Shown one piece after another: positions 9,016 to 18,499 of a stretch of 64,000 bases of DNA. Source of the stretch: Paracoccaceae bacterium (GTDB taxonomy: Bacteria; Pseudomonadota; Alphaproteobacteria; Rhodobacterales; Rhodobacteraceae); NCBI GenBank assembly GCA_009773375.1, contig WRPH01000012.1, forward strand, positions 17,846-81,845, given 5' to 3'. Each line of letters opens with the position of its first letter. Within the stretch, counting starts at the first letter, position 1. Made by a program: the position numbers and the translations under genes. The notes beneath the pieces were generated by a model that had not been told where the DNA came from, made no database searches, and saw only the letters and a list, made by a program, of their open reading frames with translations.

Positions 9016-9250
9016 GGTCAACCTCTGGTCCGGCCTGCGCAGGTTCGCAGGCGACCAGACTGTGATTCCGGTCGAGGGCCGAACCGTGCGAGAGATGCTG
9101 GATGCGCTGACGGCGGCGCATCCAGCGTTGACCCCATTCATCAAGGCGGGTGTCTCTGTTGCAGTCAACGGCCAGATCGTCACCGATCTGAACGCCCCGG
9201 TCGATTCTGATGCCGAGGTCTATCTGATCCAGCGTATCAAGGGCGGCTGA
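9008..9250 (+). CDS. MoaD/ThiS-like small sulfur-carrier protein
   Basis: About 80 residues with a ubiquitin-like MoaD/ThiS pattern. It has an N-terminal strand VEVNLWSGLRRFAGD, then VSVAVNGQIVTDLNAPV, and ends in YLIQRIKGG with the terminal Gly-Gly needed for adenylation and thiocarboxylation. I chose the GTG at 9008, overlapping the large-subunit end by 8 bases, because AAGG lies 9 bases upstream; the longer open frame starts well inside the previous gene. As the last gene of the molybdenum hydroxylase operon it may supply sulfur for cofactor synthesis or for the sulfido ligand. That role is inferred. Confidence 0.8.
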   Translation: MVEVNLWSGLRRFAGDQTVIPVEGRTVREMLDALTAAHPALTPFIKAGVSVAVNGQIVTDLNAPVDSDAEVYLIQRIKGG

Positions 9251-9298
9251 GCCATGCGCGCGATGAACGGATGTGCGCCAAAGAAAGCTGTCATCCTG

Positions 9299-9589
9299 TT
9301 AAAGACGGCGCACCGAGTTTCCGCCGTCGATAATCTTGTCGATCAATGCTGCGACGGCTGCATGCGTTTCCGGGGAAATATCGCTCTTCGGTACATGCTT
9401 GTGGGCAGCTGCGGCGTCTTTGAGAACCCCTAAAATCTCCCTTTCGGGAAGGATTTTGCGATCGTTCAGGGCGAGCATCAGCGACTCGCAGATGGCGAGT
9501 GCTGCAAGCCCGGCAACGTCTGTGGGAACCGACATCAGGTGTAACTTTCTATACTCGGTCTGCAGGGCCATCACGCATGCGGCGCCCAA
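9299..9589 (-). CDS. Small conserved-looking protein of unknown function
   Basis: About 96 residues, soluble, with no signal peptide or membrane segment. A helical core reads VPTDVAGLAALAICESLMLA, then DRKILPEREILGVLKDAAAA, and the C-terminus is HAAVAALIDKIIDG. I do not recognise the family. Start choice: a TTG at 9589 has AAGGA seven bases upstream; ATGs at 9571 and 9535 lack good ribosome-binding sites. It is convergent with the molybdenum hydroxylase operon and divergent from the Crp/Fnr gene. Confidence 0.65.
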   Translation of the reverse strand: MGAACVMALQTEYRKLHLMSVPTDVAGLAALAICESLMLALNDRKILPEREILGVLKDAAAAHKHVPKSDISPETHAAVAALIDKIIDGGNSVRRL

Positions 9590-9713
9590 GCGGATATCCT
9601 TGCAGGTAAATCGAAAGCCGTGCTAACTTGAGTCAGTGTAGGCAGCCCTCGCATGCAGAATATGAGTTCGGGCGAAGTATTGGTCGGCGCAATGAGCCTA
9701 AAAGGGATGATCC

Positions 9714-10466
9714 ATGCCAGAACGAAGTACGGGTCTGTCAATTGTTGATAGTCCGTTTGCCCGCAAGCTGGCAGCGTTTGTTCGTTTGTCGCAGGAAGAT
9801 CTGTCTGTATTGTCAGATGTTTATCGTCGACGAAGCAACTTTCCAGCAGGCCGTGACATGATCCATCAGGGGCAAGTGGGCCACTCCGCCTATATTGTTG
9901 CATCGGGATGGGCCTGTTCTTACAAACTGCTGCCCAGTGGAAGCCGCCAGATCATCGGTTTCCAGATTCCCGGCGATTTTCTGGGATTGCGCGCGATCTT
10001 GTTTCGGACCGCTGATCACAATGTTGAACCAATCACGCGGGTTCAGGCATCAGAAGTCAAAGAAGACTTTCTTCTTGACGCTTTTACCCGCACGCCCCGC
10101 CTCGCCACGGCGGTGCTTTGGGCCGCCTCGCGCGATGAAGCAATGGTAGTGGAACATCTTGTCGATTTGGGTCGGCGGAATGCGGCGGAACGAATGGCGC
10201 ATTTCTTGCTGGAACTGGGCGTGCGGCTTCGGCTTGTCGGGATGGGCGACCGCGAGGGTTATCTGTGTCCGCTGTCACAATATCTGCTAGCGGACGCGTT
10301 GGGGCTTAGCGCCGTCCATGTCAATCGCGTGCTACGCGAATTGCGCGAAGAAGGCATGCTGACCTTTCAAAAGGGCAAGGTTGTTTTTGATGACTACGAC
10401 GCATTGGTAGAGTTCGCCGGCTTTCACCGCGCATATCTGGACCACGACGGGCCTTTGCTGCGCTAA
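9714..10466 (+). CDS. Crp/Fnr family transcriptional regulator
   Basis: About 250 residues. The N-terminal cyclic-nucleotide-binding-like barrel covers residues about 20-130 (GRDMIHQGQVGHSAYIVASG, RQIIGFQIPGDFLGLRAILF). The C-terminal winged HTH is near residues 185-230 (LSQYLLADALGLSAVHVNRV, LRELREEGMLTF). It lacks the N-terminal cysteine cluster of true FNR, so it is not an obvious oxygen-sensing Fe-S protein. The ligand is unknown. It stands alone, with TRIC downstream after a 270-bp gap, so its target is not evident from position. Confidence 0.92.
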   Translation: MPERSTGLSIVDSPFARKLAAFVRLSQEDLSVLSDVYRRRSNFPAGRDMIHQGQVGHSAYIVASGWACSYKLLPSGSRQIIGFQIPGDFLGLRAILFRTADHNVEPITRVQASEVKEDFLLDAFTRTPRLATAVLWAASRDEAMVVEHLVDLGRRNAAERMAHFLLELGVRLRLVGMGDREGYLCPLSQYLLADALGLSAVHVNRVLRELREEGMLTFQKGKVVFDDYDALVEFAGFHRAYLDHDGPLLR

Positions 10467-10736
10467 GGCCGCTTTTGCTTTCATCTGCGAAACAGGTCAA
10501 AATTCGATTTCTCATGACGAGGAAATTGCGGCTCTTCCAGACGTTTTAGCCGACCAGTGCACAGGCATCCTTCGCGGCCCCCCGTAATGGCAAACTTCAG
10601 GTTGGTCTGAGCCACCCGCAGGGCATGTCGGTCACCACTTGGTTTGCTGTAGAAGCGCCGCCTACCGTGGCATAAGCTGGCGGGGCGCTGAGGAACCAAA
10701 ACAAAATCCCCCAAGCTTGACGAGAGGACGTTCGCC

Positions 10737-11393
10737 TTGCCAGAGACTGTCTTGCTTGGACTTGGGCATGTCATGCCCTTCATCGACTTGGCTGCCGCCG
10801 TGGTTTTCGCAATCACTGGTGCGCTTGTCGCGTCGCGCAAGGAAATGGACTTCCTTGGGTTTCTGTGGCTCGGCGCGATTACGGGTGTTGGCGGCGGGAC
10901 CGTTCGTGACCTGTTGCTGGGATTGCCGGTGTTCTGGGTGATTGATCCGACGCCGATCGCGCTTTGCCTGATTGCCGCAGGGGTCGTGCATTTTACGGCT
11001 CACCTTATCGCATCGCGCTATCGGTTGCTGCTGTGGCTGGATGCAATCGGCATGGCGTTGGTGACTGTTGTCGGTGCTGCCAAGGCCACAGACGCCGGCG
11101 CTGGTGCCTTGGTCGCCATCGTGATGGGCGTGGTAACGGCTTCAGTTGGCGGCATCATTCGCGATCTTCTGGGGCAGGAGCCTTCGATTATCCTGCGACG
11201 CGAAATCTACGTTACCGCATCCGCCGTTGGAGCAACGCTTTCAGTGGCAGCGCAGTCACTTGTCCTTTCGCAGCCTGCCGCAATGGTCTTCGGCGCAGTC
11301 ATCGCGTTCACTATACGCAGTCTGGCAATCTCTTTGGATTGGGCGCTGCCCGTTTATCGCCCGAGACGCGGCAGAGACCCCGACGCCCTGTAG
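10737..11393 (+). CDS. TRIC/UPF0126 family membrane protein (YadS-like cation channel)
   Basis: About 218 residues with seven predicted membrane spans and an internal duplication. Each half carries the family motif (GVGGGTVRDLLLG and SVGGIIRDLLG). Bacterial homologues of trimeric intracellular cation channels form monovalent-cation pores; physiological roles in bacteria are unclear. The TTG at 10737 has GAGAGGA eight bases upstream; an ATG 12 codons later is an alternative. The 270 bp before it (10467-10736) hold no gene I can support. Confidence 0.9.
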   Translation: MPETVLLGLGHVMPFIDLAAAVVFAITGALVASRKEMDFLGFLWLGAITGVGGGTVRDLLLGLPVFWVIDPTPIALCLIAAGVVHFTAHLIASRYRLLLWLDAIGMALVTVVGAAKATDAGAGALVAIVMGVVTASVGGIIRDLLGQEPSIILRREIYVTASAVGATLSVAAQSLVLSQPAAMVFGAVIAFTIRSLAISLDWALPVYRPRRGRDPDAL

Positions 11394-11449
11394 TCGGGCG
11401 GTTCAGCACACCCCTTTCGCCATTGTTATTGCAAGCACGATTTAAGACT

Positions 11450-14083
11450 TCATTCTGCGGCCTCCGGCAGTTTGAACCGGGTCAGCAGTCCGGCCAGTTC
11501 TGGGCGGCAGGAGCCGCAGGAAGTTCCTGCGCCCAGCGCCTCGCCCAGTGCCGCCAATGTCAGGGCCCGGCCTGATTGGATCGCCTCGCGGATAGTGTTG
11601 ATGCCGACATTCAGGCAGGCGCAGACGGTGGCACCGGGGTCGGGCATGTCGGCGCGTGGGCGTCCGGCAAGGGCCGAGGTGTCATCAGCGTTCAGTCGGC
11701 TCGCCAGATGATCGCGGGCAACTGCAACCGGATTGGGGCTGGCAAACAGAGCGGCCTGCAAGCGGCCATCAGTGTGAAACACCACTCGCGCCAGCCCGCG
11801 TTGGGCATCGATCACGGTGGCGGCGGCAGCTTGGGGCAGATCGAACAGCAGCCGGGCATAGCCAACCCAGTCTTGCGGTGTATGCAGACCGGCAAGCTCG
11901 GCCCGCCAGCCGCCTGCGACGCGGGCGCACGCCCAGTATTCCGCCGTCGGATGCAAGTTTGCGGCGCTGACCGCAAAGCCGAACCATGCCGGGTTGAACC
12001 GCCGCGCGGACACGGCTGCAGCTTTGCTTTCCGGCTGGCCCGAAACCGGGTCGACGACGCTTGGCACCAGAGTATCAATCCGCGCGGCAGAGGCGGTTTC
12101 TCCTGTCCAGTGCATCGGCGCAAACAGTTGCCCCGGGGCTGCGGCATCGGTGATCAGCGCGCGCAGGATGGTGCGGCCAAGCGGGTTGGAAACCTCCACC
12201 AGATCATTGGCTTGCACCGCCAGACGCGCGGCATCCGCCGGGTGGATTTCCACGAAAGGTTCGGCCAGATGCTGACTGAGGCGGGGTGATTTCGCGCTAC
12301 GGGTCATGGTGTGCCACTGGTCGCGGATGCGGCCCGTGTTCAGACGGAACGGCAGGTCCGGCGACAGGTCTTGCGGCGCGCGCGGGGTGATTGGCAGCAT
12401 GCGGGCGCGGCCATCTGCAGTGTGAAACCGGCCATCCGCAAAGAACCTGCCGCCGCGTTGGCGTGGGTTTTGCGGCCAGGTGAATGGGATTAGCGCCTCA
12501 TACCCGGTTTCAGAAATACTGGCGTGATCCGAGATGTCAAAATCGCTGCCCAGAGCCCCGGCCACGCCGGAAAGTGCGGCATATTCGGCGAAAATCTCGG
12601 CCTCGCTCCGCCAGTTGAAACCCTTGGCAAAGCCCATCCGCGCCGCGACCTGTGCCATTATCCACCAATCAGCGCGCGCGTTGCCGGGTCTGGGCAGGCT
12701 TGGCCGCTGGCGGCTGATGCTGCGATCTGAATTGGTGACGGTGCCGCTTTTCTCGCCCCAGGCAGCTGCGGGCAACAGCACATGCGCCAGCCGCGCCGTA
12801 TCGGTTTGCGCCGTCACATCGCTGACCACCACGAAGGGGCAGTCGGCAAGCGCCGCCGCCACCGCATCAGCGTCGGGCATCGACACCACCGGGTTGGTGT
12901 GGATGATCCAGATTGCCTTGATGCGGCCATCGGCCACCGCGCGGAACATGTCTACCGCCTTCAGCCCCGGCCTGTCGGCCATTGCCGGGCTGTGCCAGAA
13001 CCCCTGCACCGCCGCCCGGTGATCGGCGTTTTCCAGATCGAGATGACAGGCCAGCATATTCGCCAGCCCGCCGACCTCGCGCCCGCCCATCGCGTTGGGC
13101 TGGCCCGTAACCGAAAACGGCCCCATACCGGGGCGACCGATCCGCCCGGTGGCCAGATGGCAATTCAGGATCGCATTGACCTTGTCGCTGCCCGAGGAGG
13201 ATTGGTTGATGCCTTGGGAATACACCGTCACCACGCGTTCCGTCGCAGTCCACAACCGCAGAAATTCCGCCAGATCGGCAAAGGGCAGGCCGGTGACTGC
13301 GGGGTCAGATGCACGCGCTGCGGCCAGTGCTGCGTCATAGCCGGTCACGCGGGTCAGATAATCGGCATCGGTAGCCCCCGCGTCGGCAATCGCCACCAGC
13401 ACCGCGTTGAACAGCGCCGCATCGGACCCAGGCGCAATCGCCAGATGCAGATCGGCAATATCGCAAGTGGCGGTGCGGCGCGGGTCGATCACCACGACGC
13501 GCATTTCGGGCCGCGCGGCTTTGGCGGCGGCAAGGCGCTGATACAGCACCGGATGGCACCACGCGAGGTTTGATCCGGTCAGCACCACCAGATCGGCCAA
13601 TTCCAGATCCTCATACAGCCCCGGCACGGTATCGGACCCGAAGGCCCGCCGGTGCCCCGCCACCGAAGATGCCATGCAAAGCCTTGAATTGGTGTCGATA
13701 TTTGCCGACCCGATGAAACCCTTCATCAGCTTGTTGGCAACGTAGTAATCCTCGGTCAGCAACTGGCCCGAGACATAGAAGGCCACCGCATCCGGCCCGT
13801 GTTCAGCAATCACGCGGGCAAAGCGTTTGGCCACCAGTGCCAGAGCATCATCCCAGCCGACTTCTTGCCCAAAGACGCGCGGGGCCAGCAGGCGGCCCTC
13901 CAGCCCGACCGTTTCGCCCAAGGCGCTGCCCTTGGAACAAAGCCGGCCCTTGTTGGCCGGGTGATCGGGGTCGCCCTTCACGGTCAGGCCGCCCTTTCCG
14001 TCCGGTGTCGCAAGAATGCCGCAACCGACCCCGCAATAGGGGCAGGTGGTGCGCACGGGGCTTCGGACCAGCGCCGTTGTCAT
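11450..14083 (-). CDS. nasA: Assimilatory nitrate reductase, catalytic subunit
   Basis: Cytoplasmic molybdopterin nitrate reductase (nitrate to nitrite), 877 residues. The N-terminal [4Fe-4S] motif is present (CPYCGVGCG, then GRLCSKG about 26 residues later). It is followed by the bis-MGD domains (VYSQGINQSSSGSDKVNAIL, FSVTGQPNAMGGREVGG) and a dinucleotide-binding C-domain (LNTGRIRDQWHTMTRS). A BFD-like [2Fe-2S] domain closes the protein (VCACLNVG and TSCGSCRPELAGLL), as in NasA enzymes that take electrons from a reductase. It overlaps nirD by four bases and is the last gene of the operon. Confidence 0.95.
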   Translation of the reverse strand: MTTALVRSPVRTTCPYCGVGCGILATPDGKGGLTVKGDPDHPANKGRLCSKGSALGETVGLEGRLLAPRVFGQEVGWDDALALVAKRFARVIAEHGPDAVAFYVSGQLLTEDYYVANKLMKGFIGSANIDTNSRLCMASSVAGHRRAFGSDTVPGLYEDLELADLVVLTGSNLAWCHPVLYQRLAAAKAARPEMRVVVIDPRRTATCDIADLHLAIAPGSDAALFNAVLVAIADAGATDADYLTRVTGYDAALAAARASDPAVTGLPFADLAEFLRLWTATERVVTVYSQGINQSSSGSDKVNAILNCHLATGRIGRPGMGPFSVTGQPNAMGGREVGGLANMLACHLDLENADHRAAVQGFWHSPAMADRPGLKAVDMFRAVADGRIKAIWIIHTNPVVSMPDADAVAAALADCPFVVVSDVTAQTDTARLAHVLLPAAAWGEKSGTVTNSDRSISRQRPSLPRPGNARADWWIMAQVAARMGFAKGFNWRSEAEIFAEYAALSGVAGALGSDFDISDHASISETGYEALIPFTWPQNPRQRGGRFFADGRFHTADGRARMLPITPRAPQDLSPDLPFRLNTGRIRDQWHTMTRSAKSPRLSQHLAEPFVEIHPADAARLAVQANDLVEVSNPLGRTILRALITDAAAPGQLFAPMHWTGETASAARIDTLVPSVVDPVSGQPESKAAAVSARRFNPAWFGFAVSAANLHPTAEYWACARVAGGWRAELAGLHTPQDWVGYARLLFDLPQAAAATVIDAQRGLARVVFHTDGRLQAALFASPNPVAVARDHLASRLNADDTSALAGRPRADMPDPGATVCACLNVGINTIREAIQSGRALTLAALGEALGAGTSCGSCRPELAGLLTRFKLPEAAE

Positions 14084-14415
14084 GCCGCAGCCCGCCGTGC
14101 CAGCCGCGAGGCATCCAGCAGGATGCGCCCGGCTTCGACCCGCGCCGGATAGCTGTTTACAGCGCCGGTGTCCGCGCCCTGCGCCATGCCGGTTTCCAGC
14201 GAAAACACCCAGGCATGCAGCGGGCAGGTGACAGAGCTGCCATGCACGATGCCTTCGGAAAGCGGACCGCCCTTGTGCGGGCAGGCATCGTCAATCGCAA
14301 ACACCTGATCGTCGGCGGTGCGGAACACCGCCACACAGCCAGCGGCGGTTTTCACCACTCGCGCGCCTTGCTGCGGAATGTCGGTCAGCGCACCAATATC
14401 CATCCAAAGCGTCAT
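14080..14415 (-). CDS. nirD: Nitrite reductase small subunit, Rieske type
   Basis: About 111 residues. It partners NirB in NADH-dependent nitrite reduction to ammonium. Unlike the E. coli protein, it keeps both halves of a Rieske [2Fe-2S] motif (DACPHKGGPLSEG and SVTCPLHAWVFSLETG), so it could carry a cluster. ATGA overlaps on both sides show tight translational coupling with nirB and nasA. Confidence 0.93.
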   Translation of the reverse strand: MTLWMDIGALTDIPQQGARVVKTAAGCVAVFRTADDQVFAIDDACPHKGGPLSEGIVHGSSVTCPLHAWVFSLETGMAQGADTGAVNSYPARVEAGRILLDASRLARRAAA

Positions 14416-16847
14416 TCTGCGGCCTCCAGCGAAAGATCAGCCATCGGCGCCCATTGCGCCAGCTGATCGGGTTGCGAAAGTTCGGCCCATGGGTCGGTTT
14501 GATAAACCGATTGCGACAGCATGAAGCGGTCATAAAGCGCACGCCGGGTGGCCGGGTCTTCGACCTGCGCGCGGCACCAATCCAGCCCTACCTTGGCGAC
14601 CCATTTATAAATCCGATGCAGGTAGCGGCTGTTTTCGCGGTAAAGCTGCACAAAGGCGGCGATGATTTCCATCGCTTCGGCCTCGGTCCTGGCCTTGATC
14701 AGAAACTCGGTTTCGCGCACATCCATGCCGGCCGCACCCGCCACCGAAATCTCATAACCAGAGTCGACACAGATCACGCCGATATCCTTGCAGGTCGCCT
14801 CGGCACAGTTGCGCGGGCAACCGGAAACCCCCAGCTTGACCTTTGCAGGCGTCCACGACCCCCACAGCAGCTTTTCCAGCTTGATCCCCAGCCCAGTGGA
14901 ATCCTGCGTGCCAAAGCGACAAAATTCGGACCCGACGCAGGTTTTCACCGTGCGCAGGCCCTTGGAATAGGCATGGCCCGACACCATCCCGGCGGCGTTC
15001 AGATCGGCCCACATCGCGGGCAGATCGGCCTTTTTGACGCCCAACAGGTCAATCCGCTGACCGCCCGTCACCTTCACCATCGGAACATCATATTTGTCGG
15101 CGGCATCCGCAATCGCGCGCAGCTCGGCGGGCGTCGTCACCCCGCCCCACATCCGCGGCACCACCGAATAAGTGCCGTCTTTCTGAATGTTGGCGTGGTT
15201 GCGTTCGTTGACAAAGCGGCTTTGGCGGTCATCCTGATATTCGGTCGGCCAATCCGCCAGCAAGTAATAGTTCAGCGCCGGACGGCAGCTTGCGCAGCCA
15301 CCGACCGATTTCCAGCCCAGTTCCTGCATCACCGCCGGGATGGATTTCAGGCTGCCCGCCTTGATCAGACGGCGCACGTCTTCGTGGGTGTGGTCGGTGC
15401 ATTTGCACATCGCCGGGTTGGCGTTGGCGGTAAAGCCATCGCCCAGCGTCACCGCCATCACCTGCTCCACCAGTCCGGTGCAGGTGCCACAAGACGCGCT
15501 GGCCTTGGTGGTGCTGCGCACCAGATCGAGCGTATTTGCCCCGGCCAGCACCGCCTCGACGATCTTGCCCTTGCAGACGCCGTTACAGCCACAAATCTCC
15601 GCGCTAGGCGGCAAGGCTGCAACGGCTGCCGTAGGGTCCGCAGTGGCCCCCCCCTGATAGGCTGGGCCAAAGATCAACGTTTCCCGCATGGTGGTAATAT
15701 CGCTGCCGTCCTTGATCAGCCCGAAAAACCAGTTGCCGTCGGCGGTATCGCCATACATCACCGCGCCGATCAGCTTGTCGCCTTCGATCACCAGCCGCTT
15801 GTAAACGCCGCGCGCCGGATCGCGGAACACGATGTCTTCGCGCCCCGGCGCATCGGCAAAATCGCCAGCCGAGAACAGATCGCAGCCCGTCACCTTCAGC
15901 TTGGTTGCGGTTTGCACCGGGCGGAAGGCCGCCGCTTGCCCCAGCAGCGCCTGCGCCAGCACTTTCGCTTGATCATACAGCGGGGCGACAAGGCCAAACA
16001 ACTGCTTGTCATGCTCCACGCATTCGCCCACGGCCCAGATTGCAGGGTCAGAGGTTTGCATCGCATCATTCACCGTGATGCCACGTCCGACATCCAGGTG
16101 CGCATCATTGGCAAGCCGCACTTCCGGACGGATGCCAACGGCCATGCAGACAATATCGGCGTCGTAAACCGTGCCATCCTCCAGCAGCACGGCTTCGACC
16201 CGATCCTTGCCCAGAATGGCCTTGGTGGCTCCCTTGCAATGGATCTTCATGCCGCGCTGTTCCAGCGATTTTTGCAGCAGATAGCCCGCCGCCGGGTCCA
16301 GCTGACGTTCCATCAAATGGCCCATCAGGTGGATCACGACCACCTCCATCCCACGCAGCTGCATGCCCGCCGCGGCCTCCAGCCCCAGCAGACCGCCACC
16401 GATCACCACAGCTTTCGCGCCGGGTTTTGCCGCCGCAATCATCGCGTTGGTGTCTTCGAGATCGCGGTAAGTCACCACGCCCGACAGCTTATGCCCCGGC
16501 ACCGGAATGATGAACGGAGCCGAGCCGGTGGCGATGATCAGTTGGTCATAAGGCGTTTCTACCCCTGCGCTGGTCACGGTCTTGGCGGCGCGGTCGATCT
16601 TGGTCACCGCCTGCCCCAGAACGGTTTTCACCCCTCGGGCCGCATACCATGCGTCATCATGCGTGATGATTTCGACATAGGTCTTTTCGCCCGACAACAC
16701 CGGCGACAGCATGATCCGGTTATAGTTCCCACGCGGCTCGGCGTTGAAAAGGGTGATGTCAAACGCGTCCGGCGCGGTTTCGGTCAGTTGTTCCAACACC
16801 CGACCCGAGGCCATGCCCGCCCCGATGACGACAAGTTTCTGTTTCAT
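14412..16847 (-). CDS. nirB: Nitrite reductase (NADH) large subunit
   Basis: About 811 residues, the normal length. The N-terminal FAD/NAD domain has KLVVIGAGMASGRVLEQL and VVIGGGLLGLEAAAGMQLRG. Two BFD-type [2Fe-2S] modules follow (ICGCNGVCKGKI/SCGTCTGL and MCKCTDHTHEDV/GGCASCRPAL). The C-terminal siroheme/[4Fe-4S] domain has VGSEFCRFGTQDSTGLG and GVSGCPRNCAEATCKDIGVI. It reduces nitrite to ammonium by six electrons. The ATG at 16847 overlaps the nrtCD stop; a GTG three bases earlier is possible. Confidence 0.96.
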   Translation of the reverse strand: MKQKLVVIGAGMASGRVLEQLTETAPDAFDITLFNAEPRGNYNRIMLSPVLSGEKTYVEIITHDDAWYAARGVKTVLGQAVTKIDRAAKTVTSAGVETPYDQLIIATGSAPFIIPVPGHKLSGVVTYRDLEDTNAMIAAAKPGAKAVVIGGGLLGLEAAAGMQLRGMEVVVIHLMGHLMERQLDPAAGYLLQKSLEQRGMKIHCKGATKAILGKDRVEAVLLEDGTVYDADIVCMAVGIRPEVRLANDAHLDVGRGITVNDAMQTSDPAIWAVGECVEHDKQLFGLVAPLYDQAKVLAQALLGQAAAFRPVQTATKLKVTGCDLFSAGDFADAPGREDIVFRDPARGVYKRLVIEGDKLIGAVMYGDTADGNWFFGLIKDGSDITTMRETLIFGPAYQGGATADPTAAVAALPPSAEICGCNGVCKGKIVEAVLAGANTLDLVRSTTKASASCGTCTGLVEQVMAVTLGDGFTANANPAMCKCTDHTHEDVRRLIKAGSLKSIPAVMQELGWKSVGGCASCRPALNYYLLADWPTEYQDDRQSRFVNERNHANIQKDGTYSVVPRMWGGVTTPAELRAIADAADKYDVPMVKVTGGQRIDLLGVKKADLPAMWADLNAAGMVSGHAYSKGLRTVKTCVGSEFCRFGTQDSTGLGIKLEKLLWGSWTPAKVKLGVSGCPRNCAEATCKDIGVICVDSGYEISVAGAAGMDVRETEFLIKARTEAEAMEIIAAFVQLYRENSRYLHRIYKWVAKVGLDWCRAQVEDPATRRALYDRFMLSQSVYQTDPWAELSQPDQLAQWAPMADLSLEAAE

Positions 16848-18499
16848 CACGCGACGTCCTTCTTCTTGTGGCCGTGTTCGTATTCTTCAAGGAAAGCCAG
16901 TACTTCGCTGCGGTAGCGGTAGTAATCCGGGTGTTCGAGCAGGCTGCGGCGGCTGCGCGGGCGGGGCAGTTTGACTTCGCTAATCTTGCCGATGGTGGCG
17001 TTCGGCCCGTTGGTCATCATCACCACGCGGTCGGCCAGCAGGATCGCCTCATCGACATCATGCGTGACGCAAACGGCGGTAACTTTGGTGCGGCTCCACA
17101 CCTCCATCAGCACCTCTTGCAGCTCCCAGCGGGTCAGGCTGTCAAGCATCCCGAACGGCTCATCCAGCAGCAAAAGCTTCGGCGACAGCGCAAAAGCCCG
17201 CGCGATGCCCACGCGCTGCCGCATGCCATTCGACATATCCGCCGTGGGCCGGTCCATCGCATCGGCCAGCCCGACGCGCTCCAGGTAGTATTCCACCACC
17301 TCTTGCCGTTCGGCTTGCGTCGATTTCGGGTAAACCTTGTCCACCCCAATGGCGACGTTTTCCTTCGCGGTCAGCCACGGGAACAGGTTCGGTGACTGGA
17401 ACACGACGGCGCGTTCGGGGTCGGCACCTTCAACGTGGGTGCCGTCCAACGTGATCGCACCCTTGGAAATGCGGTTCAGCCCCGCCGTCATCGTCAGCAC
17501 GGTGGATTTGCCACAGCCGGAATGGCCGATCAGGCTGACAAATTCGCCCTTCTTCAAGGTCAGGTTGAAATCCTCCACGACCGTCAGCGGGCCTTTCGGC
17601 GTGGCGTAAACCTTGTGCAACTGGGAATAGCGCAGATAGCGGGTTTCGACCGGTGAGGCCGCCGCCGCGCTGTAGGCTTTCGGCAGCGCGTGACGCGGCG
17701 TCAGCGCCGGCAGTTGCCGGGTTTCCGGCAGCTTCGATTTGATGCCCACATCCATCAGATACGCGGTGACATCCGCCCGCAGCGCCTTGAAAGCGTCGTC
17801 CTCGTTCAACCCGTTACGCGCGCGCGGGCGGGAGAGGTTAACCACAAAATCCGCGCCCAAACTACCGTCGGGGTTCAGGCACAGAATGCGGTCGGCCAGC
17901 ACCAAAGCCTCGTCCACATCATTGGTGATCAGCACGGCGGTACGCTTGTCGGCGGCCCAGATCGCCTCGATTTCCAAGGCGACATTGCCGCGCGTCAGCG
18001 CATCCAGCGCCGACAGAGGTTCGTCCATCAGCAGCACTTCGGGCTGCATCGCCAGCGCGCGGGCCACCGCCACCCGCTGCCGCATGCCCCCCGACAGTTC
18101 CGCCGGGCGACGGTCGGCAGCATGGGAAAGCCCGACCATCTGGATATACTTCTGCACCAACGCCGCGCGTTCAGCCTTGCTGCCTTTGCATACCGCATCC
18201 GCCGCCAGCCCGATGTTGCCAGCCACCGTCAGCCACGGCATCAGCGCATAGGATTGAAACACTAGCCCGCGTTCCGGCCCCGGCCCGGTAACAGCCGCAC
18301 CCTTGAAACTGACCTCGCCACGATCCGGCAGGGTCAGTCCGGCCATCAGGTTGATCAGCGTGGTTTTCCCCGAGCCAGAAAAGCCCAGGATCGCCAGAAA
18401 CTCGCCGTCCTGCACCTGAAACGTCAGGTTGCGCAGCACAGGGGTATCGCCGTAGCCCTTGGAAACATTGTTGAAATCCAGAATGCCCATGTCGATCAC
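16847..18499 (-). CDS. Nitrate ABC transporter, fused tandem ATP-binding protein (NrtC/NrtD type)
   Basis: About 550 residues made of two complete ATPase domains in one chain. NBD1 (residues about 1-235): Walker [10 protein letters not shown], signature LSGGMRQRV, Walker [15 protein letters not shown]2 (about 285-540): Walker [10 protein letters not shown], signature MSNGMRQRV, Walker [15 protein letters not shown]1 has Asn in place of the switch His (LITNDVDEA), while NBD2 keeps it (CVTHDVDEA), so one ATP site may be weak. It energises nitrate/nitrite uptake with NrtA and NrtB. The GTG at 18499 overlaps the nrtB stop; an ATG at 18490 is an alternative. Confidence 0.92.
   Translation of the reverse strand: MIDMGILDFNNVSKGYGDTPVLRNLTFQVQDGEFLAILGFSGSGKTTLINLMAGLTLPDRGEVSFKGAAVTGPGPERGLVFQSYALMPWLTVAGNIGLAADAVCKGSKAERAALVQKYIQMVGLSHAADRRPAELSGGMRQRVAVARALAMQPEVLLMDEPLSALDALTRGNVALEIEAIWAADKRTAVLITNDVDEALVLADRILCLNPDGSLGADFVVNLSRPRARNGLNEDDAFKALRADVTAYLMDVGIKSKLPETRQLPALTPRHALPKAYSAAAASPVETRYLRYSQLHKVYATPKGPLTVVEDFNLTLKKGEFVSLIGHSGCGKSTVLTMTAGLNRISKGAITLDGTHVEGADPERAVVFQSPNLFPWLTAKENVAIGVDKVYPKSTQAERQEVVEYYLERVGLADAMDRPTADMSNGMRQRVGIARAFALSPKLLLLDEPFGMLDSLTRWELQEVLMEVWSRTKVTAVCVTHDVDEAILLADRVVMMTNGPNATIGKISEVKLPRPRSRRSLLEHPDYYRYRSEVLAFLEEYEHGHKKKDVA

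Noticed and set aside
10481..10840. Possible minus-strand small gene between Crp/Fnr and TRIC genes
   Set aside because: No ribosome-binding site or family motif, and it overlaps the start of the TRIC gene.
14496..14512. TCGGTTT/AAACCGA inverted repeat resembling the 39-bp palindrome family
   Set aside because: The loop is three bases, the flanking TTGCCC and GA..AG positions are absent, and it encodes native NirB sequence.
14454..16916. Very long open frame antisense to nirB and similar long antisense frames over other genes
   Set aside because: They are shadows caused by high GC bias; the opposite strands encode clear enzymes with intact motifs.
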